The notes under the pieces were generated by a model, which was not told where the DNA came from, did not search any database, and was given only the letters and a program-made list of their open reading frames with translations. From Gammaproteobacteria bacterium (GTDB lineage Bacteria > Pseudomonadota > Gammaproteobacteria > DSM-16500): a DNA stretch of 13,778 nucleotides. The position numbers and the translations under genes were made by a program. Location: positions 1-13,778 of the forward strand of contig VFKI01000151.1 in the NCBI GenBank assembly GCA_009885665.1, written 5' to 3'. Positions 1 through 6,504 of this stretch are shown piece by piece (the stretch's first letter is position 1; each line of letters opens with the position of its first letter).

Positions 1-133
1 AACGACTGGAACGCACACCTTTCGCAATGAGGCTGACACGGCCATGCTCACGACTGAACACATCCAGCAAAAGACTGGTCTCCCGAAAAGGGCGACGGTG
101 AAGAATAAAACAAGGCTGTAAGGCGATCTTCAT
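1..133 (-). CDS. recO: DNA repair protein RecO, N-terminal fragment (cut by window edge)
   Basis: The reading frame starting with ATG at 133 on the minus strand runs open to the window edge and gives 44 residues. It begins MKIALQPCFILHRRPFRETS and continues with SLLLDVFSREHGRV and a conserved LIAKGVR block. This is the typical start of RecO: the N-terminal OB fold of the mediator that loads RecA onto SSB-coated DNA in the RecFOR pathway. The start codon overlaps the era stop in an ATGA, so translation is probably coupled to era. The same era-recO order is known in E. coli. Only the first strands of the OB fold are visible; the zinc/helical C-terminal part lies outside the window. The neighbouring frame starting at ATG 137 hits a stop within the fragment, which supports 133. 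Confidence 0.9.
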   Translation of the reverse strand, partial: MKIALQPCFILHRRPFRETSLLLDVFSREHGRVSLIAKGVRSSR

Positions 134-1023
134 TCATACCCCAAGCTACCGAGTGCGCGCTCATCATCGGTCCAATCACTCTTGACTTTGACCCACAACT
201 TTAAAAAAACTTTCACGCCCATCATCGCTTCGATATCTTTACGTGCCAACGTGCCAACGCGTTTTAATTTTTCGCCGCCTGTCCCAATGACAATCGCTTT
301 TTGACTGTCACGCTCCACCCAAATCACCGCATGAATACGTAATAGTTTGCCTTCCAGTTTAATTAATTCCACTGCCACTGTCGTGGCATACGGTAATTCT
401 TGCGCGGTCGCTAAAATTACTTTTTCGCGAATGATTTCAGCAATACGGAACTTTTCATTACGATCCGTTATTTCATCATCTGGAAACAAATGCGCGCCAA
501 CGGGTATATAGCCAGCCAGAACTTCTACCAATTCATCTAAATTTTCCTGCTTTTTTGCTGAAATCGGAATAATATGCGCAAATGCAAATTTATGCTGCAT
601 ATCAGCAATCAAGGGTAAGCACATTTTTTTGTCTGGCAACTTGTCCAACTTGTTAATTGCTAAAACCACCGGACAATCGACGCGCGCCAATTGCGTCAGA
701 ATTGCTTCATCTTCTTTGCTCCAACGTCCCGCCTCAATCACAAACACCAACACATTGGCATCCGTCATGACGGATGTTGCCAAGCGATTCATATAGCGAT
801 TCATGGCTTTTTTGTTTTGATCCGCATGCAAACCCGGCGTATCAATATACGCAATTTGCAGCGCATCTTTGGTATGGATGCCTAATATTTGATGGCGCGT
901 CGTTTGCGGCTTTGCCGTAGTAATACTGACTTTTTCACCAATCAGTGCATTCAACAACGTTGACTTACCCACATTCGGGCGCCCGACAATTGCTACATAA
1001 CCAAATTTTTTTTCCGTGCTCAT
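130..1023 (-). CDS. era: GTPase Era
   Basis: 297-residue Ras-like GTPase with a C-terminal KH domain, which binds the 3' end of 16S rRNA and acts in 30S subunit maturation and cell-cycle control. The G motifs are intact: GRPNVGKS at about 14-21 (P-loop), DTPG at 61-64, NKLD at 124-127 and SAK at 155-157. The KH domain has its GxxG loop as GTGG at about 247-250, and the protein ends with the family's WVKVKS...DDERALGSLGY signature. Length matches E. coli Era (about 300). The ATG start overlaps the rnc stop (ATGA), and the era stop overlaps the recO start in the same way. It therefore sits inside the lepA-lepB-rnc-era-recO transcription unit, and nothing suggests its own promoter. Identification is very secure. 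Confidence 0.98.
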   Translation of the reverse strand: MSTEKKFGYVAIVGRPNVGKSTLLNALIGEKVSITTAKPQTTRHQILGIHTKDALQIAYIDTPGLHADQNKKAMNRYMNRLATSVMTDANVLVFVIEAGRWSKEDEAILTQLARVDCPVVLAINKLDKLPDKKMCLPLIADMQHKFAFAHIIPISAKKQENLDELVEVLAGYIPVGAHLFPDDEITDRNEKFRIAEIIREKVILATAQELPYATTVAVELIKLEGKLLRIHAVIWVERDSQKAIVIGTGGEKLKRVGTLARKDIEAMMGVKVFLKLWVKVKSDWTDDERALGSLGYE

Positions 1024-1676
1024 ATCTTCACCTTTTCCAACATTTTGCTTGCCGCGGCCTGTTCCGCATGACGGCGGCTACTGCCTGTTGCCGTCACTTT
1101 ATGCGCCCCTACCGTACACGTCACCGTAAACATTTGCTGATGCGATTTACCACTCATCTCTGTAATGGTATAGCTGGGCAACGATGCATGTTTTGCCTGT
1201 AAATATTCTTGCAATTGCGTTTTAGGGTCTTTGTGACTACGTGGGTCAGTCAATGCTGCAAACAAAGGTTGATACCAGCCAAGCACGACTTCACGCGTTC
1301 GTAAAAAATCGCTATCCAAGTAAATTGCACCGATCAATGCTTCCAGCGCACACGATAAAATTGAGATACGTCCTGCGCCGGTTTTTTTTTCACTACTACC
1401 AAAACGTAAATACTGACCCAAGTCAAAGTGTTGCGCCAATTTACCCAAGGTTTCTCGATTCACTAAGCTAGCACGAAAACGTGTTAAATCTCCTTCAGTG
1501 GCGGTGGGAAATTGCTGCAACAATTTTTCTGCAACAATTGTCCCCACAATGGCATCCCCTAAAAATTCCAAACGCTCATTGTTTTCAGCTGCAAAACTGC
1601 GATGCGTCAAGGCGAGTTGCAACCATTGCGGCTGATTAAACGTGTAAGCAATTTTTTTGCAAAGGTCTTGACTCAT
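1020..1676 (-). CDS. rnc: Ribonuclease III with an atypical catalytic-site residue
   Basis: 218-residue RNase III: N-terminal endonuclease domain (about 1-150) and C-terminal dsRNA-binding domain (about 155-218, starting DPKTQLQEYLQ and ending in the GSSRRHAEQAAA helix). The enzyme cleaves double-stranded RNA such as rRNA precursors. The signature NERLEFLGD is present, with E34 and D41 matching E. coli E38 and D45. The second metal-binding segment reads ISILSCALEALIG where E. coli has ESILADTVEALIG. Thus E112 (E. coli E117) is kept, but the Asp matching E. coli D114 is Cys109 (TGT at 1350-1352). The rest of the protein looks fully functional, with no frameshift. The gene overlaps lepB and era by ATGA at each end. 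Family assignment is certain; effect of the substitution on activity is unknown. Confidence 0.97.
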   Translation of the reverse strand: MSQDLCKKIAYTFNQPQWLQLALTHRSFAAENNERLEFLGDAIVGTIVAEKLLQQFPTATEGDLTRFRASLVNRETLGKLAQHFDLGQYLRFGSSEKKTGAGRISILSCALEALIGAIYLDSDFLRTREVVLGWYQPLFAALTDPRSHKDPKTQLQEYLQAKHASLPSYTITEMSGKSHQQMFTVTCTVGAHKVTATGSSRRHAEQAAASKMLEKVKI

Positions 1677-2476
1677 CCGTTAATCTTCATGCCAACGCGC
1701 GACCAGCGAATTTTCTGCACGCCCCACGGCGCCGCCGCATCCCAGCTGAGCAAGACATGTGTTGCCTTGCCAATAATATTATTGTCGGGCACAAATCCCC
1801 ACATCCGGCTATCATCGCTATCATCGCGATTATCGCCCATCGCAAAATACATATTCGGTGGCACGACGATATCCTTAACATCGACGGCTGGGGCTTGTGG
1901 TATCACATAAATATCATGCTTGACGCCTAATAAATTTTCCTGATATTCCGCCACCTGCCATGACTGCGGACTATCTTCATTATGATCCACGCTATATTTA
2001 ACAAAAGTCTGCGATGATTTTTGACCATTAACATACAAAACTTTATTAATGTAATTGATATGATCACCCGGAATGCCAACAATACGTTTGATTAAATCAC
2101 GATGTGGGTGAATCGGGTCACGAAATACCATAATATCGCCACGTTTAACCGCATCAATTGCAATGAGTTTTTTATGGGTAACCGGGACGCGTATACCATA
2201 AATATATTTATTCACCAGCGGAAAATCCCCCACTAATAAGCTGGGCTTAAGCGAACCAGAGGGAATACGAAAAGGTTCATACAAAAATGAGCGCAGCAAA
2301 AATACCGCCAGTAAAATCGGGAAAAATGAACGCGCATAATCAATAATGATCGGCATCTGTTCACGCGTCATGCCCGCCGCCGCACGACGCCGCGCCAGAA
2401 ATAAAAGATCGAACAATGCAATCACACCGCATGCCAACGTGCTATATAACAGAATTAATTCAAAATCAAAATTCAC
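1673..2476 (-). CDS. lepB: Signal peptidase I
   Basis: 267-residue inner-membrane leader peptidase that removes signal peptides from exported proteins. Two hydrophobic segments are visible, at about 5-28 and 50-65, as in E. coli LepB with its cytoplasmic loop between. The catalytic serine is S75 in EPFRIPSGSL and the general-base lysine is K130 in DLIKRIVGIPGD. The conserved C-terminal box is GDNRDDSDDSRMWGFVP. The residue after the catalytic Ser is Leu (usually Met). The protein is shorter than E. coli LepB (324) because the periplasmic domain lacks some insertions. The start is GTG at 2476, chosen because a strong AAGGAG lies 7 bases upstream and no nearby ATG fits. Its substrates would include the signal-peptide proteins MltD and the OmpA-like protein in this window. 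Confidence 0.97.
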   Translation of the reverse strand: MNFDFELILLYSTLACGVIALFDLLFLARRRAAAGMTREQMPIIIDYARSFFPILLAVFLLRSFLYEPFRIPSGSLKPSLLVGDFPLVNKYIYGIRVPVTHKKLIAIDAVKRGDIMVFRDPIHPHRDLIKRIVGIPGDHINYINKVLYVNGQKSSQTFVKYSVDHNEDSPQSWQVAEYQENLLGVKHDIYVIPQAPAVDVKDIVVPPNMYFAMGDNRDDSDDSRMWGFVPDNNIIGKATHVLLSWDAAAPWGVQKIRWSRVGMKING

Positions 2477-2480
2477 AATG

Positions 2481-4274
2481 TTACTCCTTATCTATTTTTA
2501 AAATAGCCAAAAACGCTGCCTGCGGAATTTCCACATTACCTACTTGCTTCATACGCTTTTTGCCTTCCTTTTGCTTCTCCAATAATTTACGTTTGCGCGA
2601 TACGTCACCACCATAACATTTCGCCAGGACATTTTTACGCAACGCTTTGACTGTCGTACGTGCAATAATGTGTGCGCCAATTGCCGCTTGAATCGCGACA
2701 TCAAACATTTGACGCGGAATCAATTCTTGCATTTTTTCAGCTAAGCGCCGACCTTTATATTGTGCCTGAGAATGATGCACAATAATTGCCAACGCATCGA
2801 CTTTTTCACCATTGATCAACAAGTCTAATCGTACTAAATTTGCTGCTTGAAAATAAGCAAAACCATAATCGAGCGATGCATAGCCGCGGCTGACCGATTT
2901 TAATTTATCAAAAAAATCCAGCACAATTTCTGCTAAGGGCATTTCATAGGTCAGCGATGCTTGATTAGCTGTAAAACTCAATTGTTTTTGTATGCCACGA
3001 CGCTCAACGCACAAGGTAATCACACTACCCAAATACGTTTGCGGCACCAAGATATTGACTTTGGCAATCGGTTCACGTAGTTCCTGCACAACATTGGCAG
3101 CAGGCAACTTGGAGGGGTTATCAATATACGTTGTTTCACCCTGCGTGGTAATGATTTCATAAATAACAGTGGGCGCAGTGGTAATTAAATCTAAATTATA
3201 TTCACGCTCCAGACGTTCTTGCACGATTTCCATATGCAGCATGCCTAAAAAACCGCAGCGAAAACCAAAACCTAATGCCTCGGATGATTCAGGTTCATAA
3301 AACAATGCTGCGTCATTTAAGCATAATTTTGCCAACGCATCGCGAAATGCAGGAAAATCATCAGAACGCGTTGGAAATAAACCTGCATAGACCTGCGGTT
3401 TCACTTTACGAAAACCAGGCAAAGGTTCACTCGCCGGTTTGCTCGCGTGTGTTATCGTATCCCCCACCGGCGCACCATTAATTTCCTTGATACCCGCAAC
3501 AACATAGCCCACTTCACCCGCAGACAAAATACCCGTCGGCGTGCGGCGCGGCGTAAAAATGCCAATCCCCATGACTTCATGGTTACGCCCAATTGACATC
3601 ACTTGCATTTTCTCACCGACGCGCAATATCCCATTTTTAACGCGCACCAATGACACCACACCTAAATAAGGATCAAACCAAGAATCGATAATCAAGGCTT
3701 GCAAGGGTGCATCACGGCTACCGGTGGGTGCCGGAATGCCAGCGACAATATGTTCCAATAACGAGTCGACACCCTGCCCGGTCTTAGCGCTGACACCTAG
3801 CGCGTGTTGCGCTTCAATACCAATAATTTCTTCAATTTCACGCATCACACGCGCAGAGTCTGCTTGCGGTAAGTCAATTTTATTCAGTACCGGCAATACT
3901 TCGAGACCTTGCTCAATCGCCGTATAACAAACGGCAAGCGTTTGCGCTTCAACGCCTTGCGCCGCATCAACCACTAATAATGCGCCTTCGCAAGCCGCCA
4001 GTGAGCGCGACACTTCATAGGCAAAGTCAACATGACCCGGCGTATCAATAAAGTTGAGCTGATAAGTTTGGCCGTCTTTAGCGCGATATTGTAAAGTGAC
4101 GCTGTGCGCTTTAATGGTGATGCCGCGCTCACGCTCCAAGTCCATGGAATCCAATACTTGCGCTTCCATTTCGCGCGCCTCAAGACCGCCACACAACTGG
4201 ATCAAACGATCGGCTAAGGTCGACTTGCCATGATCAATATGCGCAATAATGGAAAAGTTACGGATGTGCTGCAT
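2481..4274 (-). CDS. lepA: Elongation factor 4 (LepA), back-translocating GTPase
   Basis: 597-residue translational GTPase (E. coli LepA 599). It acts on the ribosome, with roles proposed in back-translocation and in 30S biogenesis/initiation. G motifs: AHIDHGKS at 11-18, DTPG at 77-80 (followed by HVDF) and NKID at 131-134. The EF-G-like domains follow, and the LepA-specific C-terminal domain ends with RKRKLLEKQKEGKKRMK and VGNVEIPQAAFLAIL. The ATG at 4274 aligns with the family start (MQHIRNFSIIAHIDHGKS). No strong Shine-Dalgarno is present; a GTGAT stretch 5 bases upstream is the best candidate. It is the first gene of the operon leading through lepB, rnc and era to recO, the same order as in E. 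coli. The 5' region is shared with divergent yccA. Confidence 0.98.
   Translation of the reverse strand: MQHIRNFSIIAHIDHGKSTLADRLIQLCGGLEAREMEAQVLDSMDLERERGITIKAHSVTLQYRAKDGQTYQLNFIDTPGHVDFAYEVSRSLAACEGALLVVDAAQGVEAQTLAVCYTAIEQGLEVLPVLNKIDLPQADSARVMREIEEIIGIEAQHALGVSAKTGQGVDSLLEHIVAGIPAPTGSRDAPLQALIIDSWFDPYLGVVSLVRVKNGILRVGEKMQVMSIGRNHEVMGIGIFTPRRTPTGILSAGEVGYVVAGIKEINGAPVGDTITHASKPASEPLPGFRKVKPQVYAGLFPTRSDDFPAFRDALAKLCLNDAALFYEPESSEALGFGFRCGFLGMLHMEIVQERLEREYNLDLITTAPTVIYEIITTQGETTYIDNPSKLPAANVVQELREPIAKVNILVPQTYLGSVITLCVERRGIQKQLSFTANQASLTYEMPLAEIVLDFFDKLKSVSRGYASLDYGFAYFQAANLVRLDLLINGEKVDALAIIVHHSQAQYKGRRLAEKMQELIPRQMFDVAIQAAIGAHIIARTTVKALRKNVLAKCYGGDVSRKRKLLEKQKEGKKRMKQVGNVEIPQAAFLAILKIDKE
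2484..2489 (-). promoter_or_regulatory. Ribosome binding site of lepB, inside the end of lepA
   Basis: AAGGAG on the minus strand, formed by the last two sense codons of lepA (Lys-Glu), 7 bases before the lepB GTG. It decides the GTG start at 2476 and places the lepB initiation signal where ribosomes finishing lepA must pass. The stop-to-start gap is 4 bases. Confidence 0.8.
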
Positions 4275-4339
4275 TGAGTATCACTTATTTAAGTTGTCGA
4301 TATCTGCTACTGAAAGTTAGGGCGTTTTCTACGTGCCCG

Positions 4340-4366
4340 ATCTTTTATGCTAGATACGATTGTCAA
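4340..4366 (-). promoter_or_regulatory. Candidate promoter of the lepA operon
   Basis: On the minus strand a perfect -35 box TTGACA (complement of 4361-4366) is followed after 15 bases by a weak -10, AAAGAT (complement of 4340-4345). It lies about 66 bases before the lepA start. The -35 is convincing; the -10 matches only three of six consensus bases and the spacer is short, so the exact start point is uncertain. Confidence 0.35.
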
Positions 4367-4388
4367 AACCGCGATATTAGCGTATTTT
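4360..4388 (+). promoter_or_regulatory. Candidate promoter of yccA
   Basis: TTGTCA (4360-4365), a 17-base spacer, then TATTTT (4383-4388): a plausible sigma-70 promoter with a leader of roughly 45 bases to the yccA ATG. Its -35 overlaps the opposite-strand TTGACA proposed for lepA, so the two would be back to back around the same few bases. Confidence 0.45.
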
Positions 4389-4440
4389 GAGTAGGGTTTC
4401 CATGTTATCATTCAACCTTCATTGCGGAGGCACGCTACCC

Positions 4441-5115
4441 ATGCAATTTGACCAAATTATTGTCCGTAAAGACACCGCTTCATTGCTTGCTACACACAGT
4501 GTATTGCGCAACACATACCTTTTACTCAGTCTGACATTATTATTCAGCGCAGGCACGGCTTATTACGGCATGCTACACCCCTTACAGGGCGGCATGTTAT
4601 TCGTCACCTTCCTGGTGGGCTTTGGCTTATTATTTGCGACGATCGCATTGCGCAATAGCGCCATGGGGCTGGCGTGTATTTTCGCCTTCACTGGCTGCAT
4701 GGGCTATACCATGGGTCCAATGTTGAATATGTTTATCCATGGTTACACCAATGGCGGCAGCTTAATTCTGACCGCATTAGCCGGTACCGGCGGAATTTTT
4801 TTCGCCAGCTCAGCCTACATTCTCGTCACGCGTCGCGACATGAGCCATATGGGCAAAGCGCTGATAATAGGCTTGGTGGTCTGTATTGTTGCCGGTCTAG
4901 CCAACCTCTTTTTCAAAATACCCGCCATACAACTCGCAATATCTTCTGTCATGATTTTTATTTCGGGTGCGTTGTTAATGTATGACACCAGCCGAATTAT
5001 CAATAATGGCGAAACCAATTACATCATGGCCACGATTAGCTTATATCTTGATATTTTAATGTTGTTTCAAAATTTACTGATCCTGTTGGGCGCATTGAGT
5101 GGCAATAGACGCTAG
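4441..5115 (+). CDS. yccA: YccA / Bax-inhibitor-1 family inner-membrane protein
   Basis: 224 residues when started at ATG 4441, matching E. coli YccA in length (219) and closely in sequence. The stretch DTASLLATHSVLRNTYLLLS parallels the E. coli DRTSLLSTHKVLRNTYFLLS. The family's FAFTGCMGYTMGPMLN, SAYILVTRRDMS and ETNYI blocks are all present. About seven hydrophobic segments fill the protein, as expected for a BI-1 fold. E. coli YccA is a substrate and modulator of the membrane protease FtsH and can protect jammed SecY; the same role here is by homology only. GGAGG at 4426-4430 lies 10 bases before the chosen ATG. An in-frame ATG at 4402 and a TTG at 4387 lie upstream but add residues the family lacks. 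The stop TAG (5113-5115) is also the first three bases of an intergenic repeat. Confidence 0.93.
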   Translation: MQFDQIIVRKDTASLLATHSVLRNTYLLLSLTLLFSAGTAYYGMLHPLQGGMLFVTFLVGFGLLFATIALRNSAMGLACIFAFTGCMGYTMGPMLNMFIHGYTNGGSLILTALAGTGGIFFASSAYILVTRRDMSHMGKALIIGLVVCIVAGLANLFFKIPAIQLAISSVMIFISGALLMYDTSRIINNGETNYIMATISLYLDILMLFQNLLILLGALSGNRR

Positions 5116-5143
5116 TTTTGTATCTATTACCAAAGATAGGGTA
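5113..5143 (+). repeat. Intergenic repeat, copy A (31 bases, starts on yccA stop)
   Basis: Starts TAGTTTTGTATCTATTACCA and ends AAAGATAGGGTA. The same sequence recurs at 5263-5299 with only a 6-base insertion (TACCAA, itself a short tandem duplication). The copy begins on the yccA stop codon. TATCT (5121-5125) and AGATA (5134-5138) can pair as a small hairpin. Confidence 0.9.
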
Positions 5144-5250
5144 AGGGAACTGAGTGCGCGGCAAACTGCATGAGACGAGCGTCATGAGGGGAGCGCTGCA
5201 CTGCTCCCCTCCCGACACCCACCCCATCGCAGCCTTATACTCTATTTTAT
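5132..5250. repeat. Possible structured intergenic element with imperfect inverted ends
   Basis: The left end (AAAGATAGGGTAAGG...TGCG, about 5132-5158) resembles the reverse complement of the right end (CGCAGCCTTATACTCTATTTT region, about 5228-5250), with gaps. A perfect 9-pair hairpin lies in the middle. Positions 5142-5163 match 8997-9018 downstream of mltD at 19 of 22 bases, all three differences being A/G. Direct repeats (5113-5143 and 5263-5299) flank the segment. No ORF with coding character is visible. The element's exact limits are uncertain; the shared left-end motif is the firmest part. Confidence 0.5.
5186..5211. other. Strong GC hairpin downstream of yccA
   Basis: GAGGGGAGC (5186-5194), an 8-base loop and GCTCCCCTC (5203-5211) form a perfect 9-pair stem. 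No T-run follows on either strand, so it is not a classical intrinsic terminator. It could stabilise the 3' end of the yccA transcript or be the core of the surrounding repeat element. Confidence 0.7.
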
Positions 5251-5324
5251 GTAGGGGATACTTAGTTTTGTATCTATTACCAATACCAAAGATAGGGTAG
5301 AACCGGCATTGTAGGGGATACTTA
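5251..5324 (+). repeat. Direct repeat GTAGGGGATACTTA, 60-base period, spanning repeat copy B
   Basis: The 14-base sequence GTAGGGGATACTTA occurs at 5251-5264 and again at 5311-5324, exactly 60 bases apart. After the first copy comes the 37-base copy B (5263-5299) of the repeat that starts at the yccA stop; after the second copy only a degenerate AGTTTTAATAC remains. This looks like a tandem unit of about 60 bases with a decayed second copy. Confidence 0.85.
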
Positions 5325-5330
5325 AGTTTT

Positions 5331-5360
5331 AATACAAAAGGAGCGCGTCATCGCGCTCCT
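5331..5360 (-). terminator. Intrinsic terminator of the yafS-rnhA-dnaQ operon
   Basis: On the minus strand AGGAGCGCG, a 4-base loop and CGCGCTCCT (5339-5360) form a perfect 9-pair GC-rich stem, followed directly by TTTTGTATT. It begins 17 bases after the dnaQ stop, the expected place for a rho-independent terminator. Read in the plus direction the stem is not followed by T residues, so it works mainly for the minus-strand operon. Confidence 0.82.
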
Positions 5361-5377
5361 GGTATAACCGCTCGGAT

Positions 5378-6070
5378 TCACGCTTGCAACTCACGCATAT
5401 ACTGCTCATGTGCTGCCAACTCCGCCATGTTCGCGAATATGACTTTCAACGCCGCTGTATTCACCTGCGCTGGCGCAACAGCCAACACATGCGCACTATT
5501 GTTTTTTTCTTCAGTCGATGGGCTTTCTTCTAATCGATCGAATAAACTCCCTTGACCGCCGGTCATCGCCAAATACACGCGCGCTAATAAATCCGCATCC
5601 AATAACGCGCCATGCAAATCACGTTGACTATTATCCACACCATAACGCTTACACAAAGCATCCAAGCTATTACGCTGTCCTGGATGTCGCTGACGCGCCA
5701 GTATTAAAGTGTCAATAATCTGGCAGCGACTGGCGAGGGGTTTTGCCTTTTTATCGAGTAATTTAAATTCATGATCGAGAAAGCCCAAATCAAATGGCGC
5801 ATTATGAATAATAAGACTGGCGCCATCGATAAATGCCAATAAATCACGGGAAATTGCGCCAAATACCGGTTTGTCACGTAAAAAAGCATCGCTTAAACCA
5901 TGCACCGCCAGTGCACCCGCCTCAACTTCGCGCTGTGGATTAATATATCGATGAAAACGTTTGCCGGTCAGCTTGCGATCGAGTAATTCTACGCAACCGA
6001 CTTCAATAATTCTATGACCTTGGCTAGGTTCTAAACCCGTTGTTTCAGTATCAAGAATGATTTGTCTCAT
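5378..6070 (-). CDS. dnaQ: DNA polymerase III epsilon subunit (3'-5' proofreading exonuclease)
   Basis: 230-residue DEDDh exonuclease. Metal-binding residues: D7 and E9 in DTETTGLEP (Exo I), D94 in HNAPFDLGFLDHEF (Exo II), and H153 and D158 in DLHGALLDADLLARVYLAMT (Exo III). The family's LAMTGGQ...LF follows, then a low-complexity linker (about 180-200) and a C-terminal segment with ELAAHEQYMREL. That matches the region through which epsilon binds the alpha polymerase. It proofreads replication errors in the Pol III core. ATG at 6070 overlaps the rnhA stop (ATGA), making it the last gene of yafS-rnhA-dnaQ, closed by a strong terminator. In E. coli dnaQ is instead divergent from rnhA. Assignment is very secure. 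Confidence 0.97.
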   Translation of the reverse strand: MRQIILDTETTGLEPSQGHRIIEVGCVELLDRKLTGKRFHRYINPQREVEAGALAVHGLSDAFLRDKPVFGAISRDLLAFIDGASLIIHNAPFDLGFLDHEFKLLDKKAKPLASRCQIIDTLILARQRHPGQRNSLDALCKRYGVDNSQRDLHGALLDADLLARVYLAMTGGQGSLFDRLEESPSTEEKNNSAHVLAVAPAQVNTAALKVIFANMAELAAHEQYMRELQA

Positions 6071-6504
6071 GATACACGTCCATCAATTGCATCTCGCGCC
6101 AACTTATCCGCACGCTCATTTTCTACATGGCCATTATGACCGCGCACCCAATGCCACTGCACTTGGTGGCGACTCGCTGCCAATTCCAATGCTTGCCAAA
6201 GATCGGCATTTTTCACAGGCTCGCGCGATGCTGTTCGCCAATTACGTTTCTTCCAACCTTGTAGCCATAAGGTCATGCCTTTTTGTACATATTGTGAATC
6301 AGTATGGATATCGACACGACAGGGTTCGCGTAAATGTTCTAACGCGCGTATTGTTGCTAATAATTCCATGCGATTATTCGTGGTATGCGCCTCGAAACCC
6401 GCCAATGTTTTTTCCTGCGCATTGCAACGTAACAGCGCGCCCCAGCCTCCCGGCCCCGGATTACCGCGACATGCACCGTCCGTATAGATTTCAACATGTT
6501 TCAT
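6067..6504 (-). CDS. rnhA: Ribonuclease HI
   Basis: 145 residues (E. coli 155). It cleaves the RNA strand of RNA-DNA hybrids, removing primers and R-loops. The DEDD catalytic set is complete: D9 in YTDGACRGNPGPGGWG, E47 in NNRMELLA, D69 in HTDSQYV and D133 in ERADKLARDA, with the product-release histidine H123 in VRGHNGH. The basic protrusion (GWKKRNWRTA, about 83-92) used in hybrid binding is present. The ATG at 6504 overlaps the stop of the upstream methyltransferase gene and its own stop overlaps the dnaQ start, both as ATGA, so the three genes are probably translated in a coupled way. Confidence 0.97.
   Translation of the reverse strand: MKHVEIYTDGACRGNPGPGGWGALLRCNAQEKTLAGFEAHTTNNRMELLATIRALEHLREPCRVDIHTDSQYVQKGMTLWLQGWKKRNWRTASREPVKNADLWQALELAASRHQVQWHWVRGHNGHVENERADKLARDAIDGRVS

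Noticed and set aside
4311..4321. TGAAAGTTAGG, also found next to the element at about 8985-8995
   Set aside because: An 11-base match is compatible with chance in a window of this size, and nothing else around it is shared.
4387..4440. TTG or ATG (4402) upstream starts for yccA
   Set aside because: The TTG overlaps the proposed -10 and both add residues not found in the family; ATG 4441 has a GGAGG upstream and gives the family length.
5186..5211. GC hairpin as an intrinsic terminator for yccA
   Set aside because: No T-run follows the stem on the plus strand; kept only as a hairpin.
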